The notes under the pieces are model-generated. The model ran no database searches. It worked only from the letters and a program-made list of their open reading frames with translations, and was not told the origin of the DNA. Position numbers and translations under genes: made by a program. Below are positions 57,341 to 64,000 of a DNA stretch of 64,000 nt, piece after piece. Origin of the DNA: Quercus robur (taxonomy: Eukaryota > Streptophyta > Magnoliopsida > Fagales > Fagaceae); NCBI RefSeq assembly GCF_932294415.1, contig NC_065539.1, forward strand, positions 53,153,501 through 53,217,500, read 5' to 3'. Within the stretch, counting starts at the first letter, position 1. The number at the start of each line of letters is the position of its first letter.

Positions 57341-59610
57341 AAAGGGTCCAAAGCATGAAAGGGCAAACGGGCAGGCAGTTTTAAGCTTTTACATTACTGA
57401 TTGCAGAACAAAAAAAAATGAGTCGGGCAGCTGAGACAAAGGCTGCCCTTTCGGTCAGCAAAGTGAAGTGAAGGGTACCCTATAGCTGTATCCCTTCTCC
57501 ATCTTCCCGTTTTGGTCTACCATCAAAGCAAAAGCATACTTAAAGAAAGTAAAAAAGATAAAGGGAATGTATGTGTTGTAGACTAGTATGTAGTACTATA
57601 TGACTATAGTTTTATTTTTATTTGTTTCTTCTTCTTTTTTATATTTTGTTTCTTCTTTTGTTGGACATGGAATGTTTGCAAGTGAAGGTACAGTGTTCTA
57701 ACTTAAACAATTCTGAACTTTGTCTTTCAAACTTTTTTTTTTATTTAGGTTTTGTGAGGCTTTTACTTGTTAGGATTTTTTGGATTTTGCATTTTGGTGA
57801 GATTAAACTTTCCACAATATCACATACATAACAAATTTTACAACTTTTTTTTTTTAATTTGTTGAAGTTACGGTTCAAACGAGATCATCATTTTTATTAT
57901 ACGTCAATTATAATTGATATCAACTTAACAATTAAGAAAATAAAAAATTGTAAAGGTGCGTGAATCTCCTCAAAAAAAATAAATAAATAAAATCATTTTT
58001 GTCATTTTTTAACCCCTTTGCCAAGTTTGGTTTTGTGGAGCAATGTTATCATGCCTGTTCCTATAGGTTCGACTATTGGTGCAATGACATGGATTGTGGA
58101 AAATGTCTTTAAACTACTTTTAGGGTTGTTTGGCTCGATCTAGCTAGGCTTGTGTCTTTGGAAAAAAGGACAAGTGTCCCAATTTCAGGAAGTTGGGGGG
58201 CTCTTTCTGTTTATTGGGAAAAAAATATTTTGACCATTTTGTGTATTAATGTTGTAGACTTTTTTTTTTTTTTTTTTTTGATAGGAATGTTTTAGACTTT
58301 TAGTACTTAAGAAGTACCAACTTTGTGTCTTGGTGACTAGCATTTTCCATAATTTAATGTGAGGAGCTTCCTCACTTTTATGAGTTTTTTTTTTTTTTTT
58401 TTTTGCTTAGTGAGGTTGAAGATGTTTTTTGGTCACACAAAAATGAAAAATCATACTATTTATAGTTTGATGTGCCTCGCCGTCCGCCGCCCACACTAGC
58501 ATGGTGTCTCCTCGGGCATTCAACAAACCTTTGGCTTTGTTAATTAAAAACCCATTTCAATGCATAAAAAAGCTTTTGGGTCAAGTTCCATAGTTTGAAG
58601 CATTGACCAGCCTTAATACATAGTATATGAATATATATATGAGGCCGTCTGTTATATTTGGACTCATCCTAATCCTCATGATTGCTTTTGTGCCTTTCAA
58701 CAATCTATTAGGGGCAAAATTTTTATATGTATGATGTATCTGTCTTTTAAAAGACAAAATATAGTGAGCTGACGGCGTTAAAATCCAGGCTGGGGTACCA
58801 CACAAACACGATGGCACAAAAACTATTATCAACATTATGAATGGAAATCCTTAACAACTTCATGATCCCCCCACTAACCCAAGTGCACAGTAGTTTTATT
58901 TTGGTTTTTATAGCCTGTTGGTCCCAATTTGAGATTATGAGGTTTTTTTTTTTTCTTTTTTAGTAAGTAAAGAAGGTTTGTGTCATTCTCTTTTGTTTTC
59001 TTTTTGTTAAAACCATTAAGATAAAAGAGTCAATTGCCCCTTTATAATATGGTGTCTTTTTCTCCCTCCATCTTGCAATATAAACCACATATGATATGGG
59101 CTCAAATTCTCTAGAATTCAACTTTAAGGACGGGTGTTTACAGGTCAGTCAAGTTTAAGTTCAGGTTAGACCCACCACTTGACCGGATCATTTTCAGAAT
59201 GGGTTTTCTTGGAACCGTCGCTGAGCGGCAAATTATTGGTCAAAATTGGCCTATGGATATGGTAATATTCACGATAACAACAATAAAAATAACAACAAAG
59301 TCCTGGCTTCAAAAATTTTGAAGCGCTAATAATCTTTAACAAATTAGTCGTAGGTTTTGGTTAGCTTAACTGGTAAAGACTTTGATGGTTAAATAAGAAA
59401 TTTGAGAATCAATTCTCGCCTACACCAAAAACTAATTGATGTATTGGTCTAATAATAAAGAGTTATTATCAGAAGTGGATATCATAAGTTGAAATTCTCT
59501 CTCTCAAAAAAAAAAAAATAGTCAACGTCGGTCACTTGTATTTGTTTTCCCCGTTATATTTTATCTGAAGTCATACTATATGTGATTTCTTTAATTGACA
59601 TGTCTTTTTT
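57341..59610. other. Intergenic, no gene seen
   Basis: AT-rich sequence with several long T-runs (58260-58280, 58387-58404). No recognised coding sequence. Confidence 0.55.
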
Positions 59611-59620
59611 TACTAATTTT

Positions 59621-60470
59621 CTAATGTAATTTCTTGTCTTTCTTTACCTTTTTTATTCCCTCAACTGGAATCAATTCATTCTTTCTTACTTGTACATTAG
59701 CCACTTTCCTCTGAACATGATCAAACCAACTCAAGTGACTTGTATTTTCATTAGTAGCAGCCACTCCTATCTTTAAACAGATTTCCTCATTTCGAATCCA
59801 CTCTTTTTGTGTATTTCCACTTATATCTATGTTCATATTTTTCATTTAGTTACACTTATTTATGAATATGTTACTTCTTAATAGCCCAAAATTTAATACC
59901 ATAAAAGCATAGCTGGTTTATAGTAGTCTCATAATGAAATTTCCTTTAACTTAAGAAATAGAGAAATGATATGTTCACAACATTTTTACAATATTTTTAC
60001 AACAAATCTTAAGTAACAGGTTGTTACTGGTTGTTATTGTTGGGGCAAAAAAGTAATCTTAGTGTTAGTTTCAAATTTGAACCAATAACAACTAACCACC
60101 TGTGATTTGTTGTAAAAATGTTATAAATGTAGCATCTCTCTAAGAAATATTCTACAATTATACTTTTTTCATGCAATTCTTCACTTCATCCACCTTGCTC
60201 TTATCCTGTGATTCACATTATCTTTAATCTCTCCATCTCTATGAAGTATTGATCCTAGATATTAGAAAATCTCTCTCTTTAGTATCTCTTGACTATTAAG
60301 TCTTACTGTCCCTTTATTTATGTTTCTACTTTTACTAAACTTACATTCCATATACTATGTTTTAGTCTGTCTTAATTGAAAGCTTTTAGTCAAATAACTT
60401 GGCATTGTTTAACTCCTTTTCTAGTTTCATCCAACAAAAACTATATCATTTGTAAAAAGCATACACCAAA
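59621..60470 (-). pseudogene. LINE retrotransposon RT C-terminal remnant
   Basis: The frame 59621-59845 contains IRNEEICLKIGVAATNE, LSWFDHVQRKVANVQVRK and ELIPVEGIKK, the C-terminal block of plant non-LTR endonuclease/reverse transcriptase proteins. Further upstream on the minus strand (about 60145-60470), frames with stops give SKSRN/YLGSI-type traces of the same protein. A MITE at 59960-60140 interrupts the two parts. Many stops; long dead. Confidence 0.65.
59960..60140. mobile_element. 181-bp MITE in the LINE remnant
   Basis: Inverted ends AGAGAAATGATATGTTCACA / AGAGATGCTACATTTATAAC, each followed by ACATTTTTACAA, flanked by TAAGAAAT on both sides (59952-59959, 60141-60148), an 8-bp duplication that suggests hAT. 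Confidence 0.75.
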
Positions 60471-60479
60471 AGACAAATA

Positions 60480-60675
60480 TGAACTTAGTAACATCAAAGG
60501 GGTAAGCATCTATTTGTGCTAGGTTTGGCACAATGGTTGTCAAAGAGATGATATGATGGTACTGAGCTATGACTTATGAAGGTGGAAGAGCAAGAAATTT
60601 GCAACAGTGAAGGGGTGAGAAGTGAGTGATGATAGGTTGGCGGCTAGTGAAAAGGCGATCGACGAATGAAAATAA

Positions 60676-60712
<37 letters not shown>

Positions 60713-61808
60713 GGGTAGGAAAAATATTATCATATAAGTGGAGTCGAATAAACATAAGGTAAAAATCCTAATGTGCAATAAAAATGCAAAACATGTCTAT
60801 TGGGGATATAAATAACGATCGAGTTGGATTTTCAAGTGATTTATATTAAAACAACTTGAGACTCACACGAATATCTGATAATCCCTAATGGTCAAATTTG
60901 ATTTCAACCACCCACCCCGGTCGAACCCATCCATAACCCTTCAAGTCAAATCAGGTTGGTCAAGTGGATCGATTATTCCAAATCTCAAAAAACCCCTGAC
61001 TCCAAGGCTCTTGAAATAATAGTTCCAAGCTAGCATGCATAATTGATGAATCATTGGATAAGTTTTGAGAAAAAACTCGATGAATCCTTTGAATGAAATC
61101 TCAGCCATGGTGAAGACATAATGCGCACATGCATATGGGTATATTCTCTAGAGCCATTGGGTTGAAATAGGATAAAAACTCAAATTATGGAGAACCAATT
61201 AAAATGCCTTTTTTCCTTGTCTATTTTGTAAACATGTATAATGAGTGGACTTCCATATTGTTCAAATCAAGGTAATCTAATCAGCAAAACATCAATTACC
61301 TTCATGAAATGGTAGGTGACAAAATGCTTTTCCTTTTTGTATGAAATTTAGAACAACACAGCCACGTTTATGCTTCATCTAATGTGGGTCTTGGGGAATG
61401 ATTTGAGGCAATAAGGTGAAAAAGAGAACATTGAATAATACAAAGAAACTTGTAAAGTGAAGAATTGTATCAAAGACTAAAGAGCAATGGGCCATGTTTG
61501 GTATTTGGATATCTAAAGAGCACAACCAGTGGCCCCACACCCACAGCCCTACAACTTGAAATATACTTCTTTTTTTGACAAACCTTGATGCGGCATTTCA
61601 TGAGTGGTATCTATGAGAAACCAATATTTTTGGATTCAATAAGGACATAATGGAAAGAGAAATTTGGATGCGCATTTTCTCGAATTGTCATTCTAAGTTG
61701 GAGAGAGAAAGTTTGTCAGAAAAAAAAAAAAAAAAAAAAAAGTATTTCTCATTAATTTGGTTTTGTCGTATGCTAATTAATAAATAGTAATACAATTTTT
61801 AAGTGTAA
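60480..61808. other. No gene seen; (GA)n at 60679-60709
   Basis: One GA microsatellite, otherwise AT-rich sequence without recognised coding content. Confidence 0.55.
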
Positions 61809-61816
61809 AATATATA

Positions 61817-62264
61817 CCGGGACAGAACCAAGATTCATATTTGGGGAGGGCCAAAGCTTAAAACCAAAAAAAAATTTATAAAAATAAAAACTAACATCTA
61901 TTTCATATTTAACAAAATACTACCTACAAGATAAGTATTTCTTAAACATTTCATATTATAAAACACATCAACAAAGTATAACATACAAAATAAGTGTTTC
62001 TTATTTTGTGTGCGATTTTTGTTTAGTCTATATTTTTTTATTTTTTTTATTTTGGTTTTGTAGTTAAAGGGGCATGAATTTATTTATCTATTTATTTTCT
62101 TGTAGGTCAATATCTAAATATTTTAGAAGAGGAGAGACAAATAAATATATATATATAAGGGAAAATTTTAATTTTTTTATAATAGTTTTTTTTTTTTAAT
62201 TGTTGGGGGGGGGGGGGGGGGGGGGGGAATGGCCCCCCTCTTGCATAGTGTAGGTCCATCCCTA
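61817..62264. mobile_element. Degenerate hAT-type MITE with a G23 tract
   Basis: Ends CCGGGACAGAACC and (inverted) TAGGGATGGACC, flanked by AATATATA on both sides (61809-61816, 62265-62272). The duplication is AT-only, so chance is possible. The interior has G- and C-runs next to the ends (GGGGAGGGCC left, a G23 tract at 62205-62227 right), as in the 32455 element, which supports a family link. Confidence 0.55.
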
Positions 62265-62272
62265 AATATATA

Positions 62273-62455
62273 TAAGAAATGCTTTTCATATAAAAGAATT
62301 TTACAAAATTTTCATACAAAATAATGTGGATATTTGCTATCATGACATCTTTAATACATGGACCTATGCTTGAATGAGATTTTTTTTAATAGAATTTTAT
62401 TTATATAACCATTGCTCAAAAAAAAATTTATACAAGTATTACACTAAAAGAGTAG

Positions 62456-62489
<34 letters not shown>

Positions 62490-63460
62490 AGAAGAAGAAA
62501 TAGATTTGTAGCTCAATAAACACTTTTTAATGTTTCTAATAAATATGTTCACGAAATTATTGTCTTATAATATAATAACCTAAATAAATACTTAGAAAGA
62601 GAGTATATGTTAATTAAGAACAATTTATGGAAAAAAGTGATTATAGAGTTAGTGATAAAATTCTTGTGAGAATAGAGAGTTGCTGTAAATCAAAAAGACA
62701 ATGGGTCCATTTAGTAAATGAAAATGACATCTAAGTGGCAATAGAGGAAGAGATCTCAGTGTCTCTCGCACCTTGATAGGAAGTCTCGATCAAATTTTTT
62801 CTACGGTAGACTAGCATACTAATAAGCATAGTAGAATCCCAATGTCAAAGGAGTATCAACTATCAAAGGGAACACCGCGTTCATTGATTCAATGTAGACA
62901 TAATGAGAATACAGGAATCTTATTGTTTATTCTTACATCATAATCATAGGAAAGATTTTAAATGGTATCCCGAGTTAGAAGTTAGAACACCATTTTTTGT
63001 CTTGCAAGTTGACTATGAGCCTTTACTTTTCTTTTTAGTGAGTGAAGGGCTCCAGTTAACTATAAATCTAGGCAATTGATAATATATTGAAAGCAACTTG
63101 TGAAAATTAATAGGATGAATTCAAAAGGATAAAGGTTAGTTATAAACTTTGTTGTAGCTTAAGGCTACAACTTCATTCAGTATCTTTTTATTGGATGTGA
63201 ACTTGACAAATCTACCGTTGGATTATATATTTTTTTTAATCTTTCATGCTTACAAAATTTCAAAAAGATCAAAGATCAACAGGTATGTCATTAATCAAAT
63301 GTTTAAATTTTAAGTTTTTGCATGTAATCTAAAATTAGGCATGAAAATTAAGTTTACTGATATGATATTTGTAATAATAATTATTCAGAAAAAAGGAGAA
63401 TAAATAATAGTTAGCAAAATACACATATATATTGTACCACATCATTTTAATACATACTCA

Positions 63461-63535
<75 letters not shown>

Positions 63536-64000
63536 AATAAAAAAACTTGACCATATAATCTCACAAACTATTTAAAATACAAAATTTTATTTTCCTATTT
63601 AAAATATAACACACGTATTAAACATGTTAACGTTCCTTATTATATTTATAAAGAAAAAGTCCCATTTGACTGGACTTTATTATTCTTATTAGTACTAGAG
63701 TTGTTTATTATGTCAATCTATATTATTATAATTGAGAATATAATTGCCAAAAACAAACACATGCAAAGATATTTTAGATTTTAAATTTAGAAAAATTGAA
63801 CAATTTTACAATATTGCAATAAAATGAGAATAAATGGTATGTATTTGCGTATAATATTTTACTTAAAATACATTTAAGTATTTTGTAAACTAGTTAGTTA
63901 TATTTAATAATAAAATAAATAAGCGAATACATATAGGCTCTTATGTTAGATCGAAATTTTCCTTTATCCATATTTTATATTGCATATATATTTCCCTTGG
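62273..64000. other. AT-rich, no gene seen; (AT)n at 63471-63527
   Basis: Contains a T30 run (about 62459-62488) and an AT microsatellite. No coding sequence or RNA gene recognised. Confidence 0.55.

Noticed and set aside
1..64000. CRISPR arrays, bacterial operons, riboswitches, rRNA or tRNA genes
   Set aside because: None seen. The tandem arrays found are eukaryotic minisatellites without regular spacers, and gene structures are clearly those of a plant nucleus.

Overview
The window looks like nuclear DNA of a flowering plant: AT-rich, with spliced genes bounded by GT..AG (and one GC..AG) introns, a multi-exon 7S seed globulin, a type I inositol polyphosphate 5-phosphatase and a dense layer of plant transposons. 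A woody rosid such as a member of the Fagales would fit the gene types, but that placement is inference. Six loci carry convincing coding sequence: a two-exon defensin-like gene, two tandem copies of an Ole e 6-like pollen-allergen-type gene, a vicilin gene with one in-frame stop, a glutamine-rich reading frame split by a transposon, and an apparently intact 10-exon 5-phosphatase gene. Several further loci are gene fragments.

Layout. 1-3472: 5' part (minus strand) of a decayed Ty1/copia element with LTR, PBS, gag zinc knuckle, integrase and RT; its leader has an unusual GC-rich cluster of TGACGTCA, TTGAC and CGCG motifs. 3478-9815 and 11155-17645: a large tandem duplication, each copy carrying a GGTCC-type minisatellite and one Ole e 6-like gene. 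The defensin-like gene (10351-10900, minus) sits between the copies. 18416-20637: vicilin (minus) with RY motifs upstream. 21084-24140: microsatellite, small hAT and PIF-like elements, a TRIM-like unit and an endogenous pararetrovirus remnant with palindromic repeats. 24748-27260: a 2.5 kb hAT-type element with a perfect 8-bp target duplication that carries exon pieces of at least two unrelated host genes (CBP60 and an Lsi2-like transporter), i.e. a Pack-TIR element. 27297-30000: isolated exon fragments. 30179-33830: a probable PIF/Harbinger-type element holding a GNA1 pseudogene that is itself broken by a solo LTR, plus an hAT MITE. 34042-41240: a candidate 7.2 kb Helitron (5' TCTATACTACTA, 3' hairpin plus CTAG, inserted between A and T) holding a thaumatin-like gene fragment, a foldback element and a remnant of vicilin 3' flank. 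41356-42511: a Gln-rich ORF split by a CACTA MITE. 44465-44755: an FLZ zinc-finger exon with a stop. 53044-56635: the 5-phosphatase gene (minus). The rest to 64000 is AT-rich and holds a LINE remnant, MITEs and simple repeats.

The strongest theme is gene capture and rearrangement by transposons: three different classes (hAT, PIF/Harbinger-like, Helitron) each appear to carry pieces of host genes within 17 kb. All family names come from reading translations and motifs by eye, with no database search.
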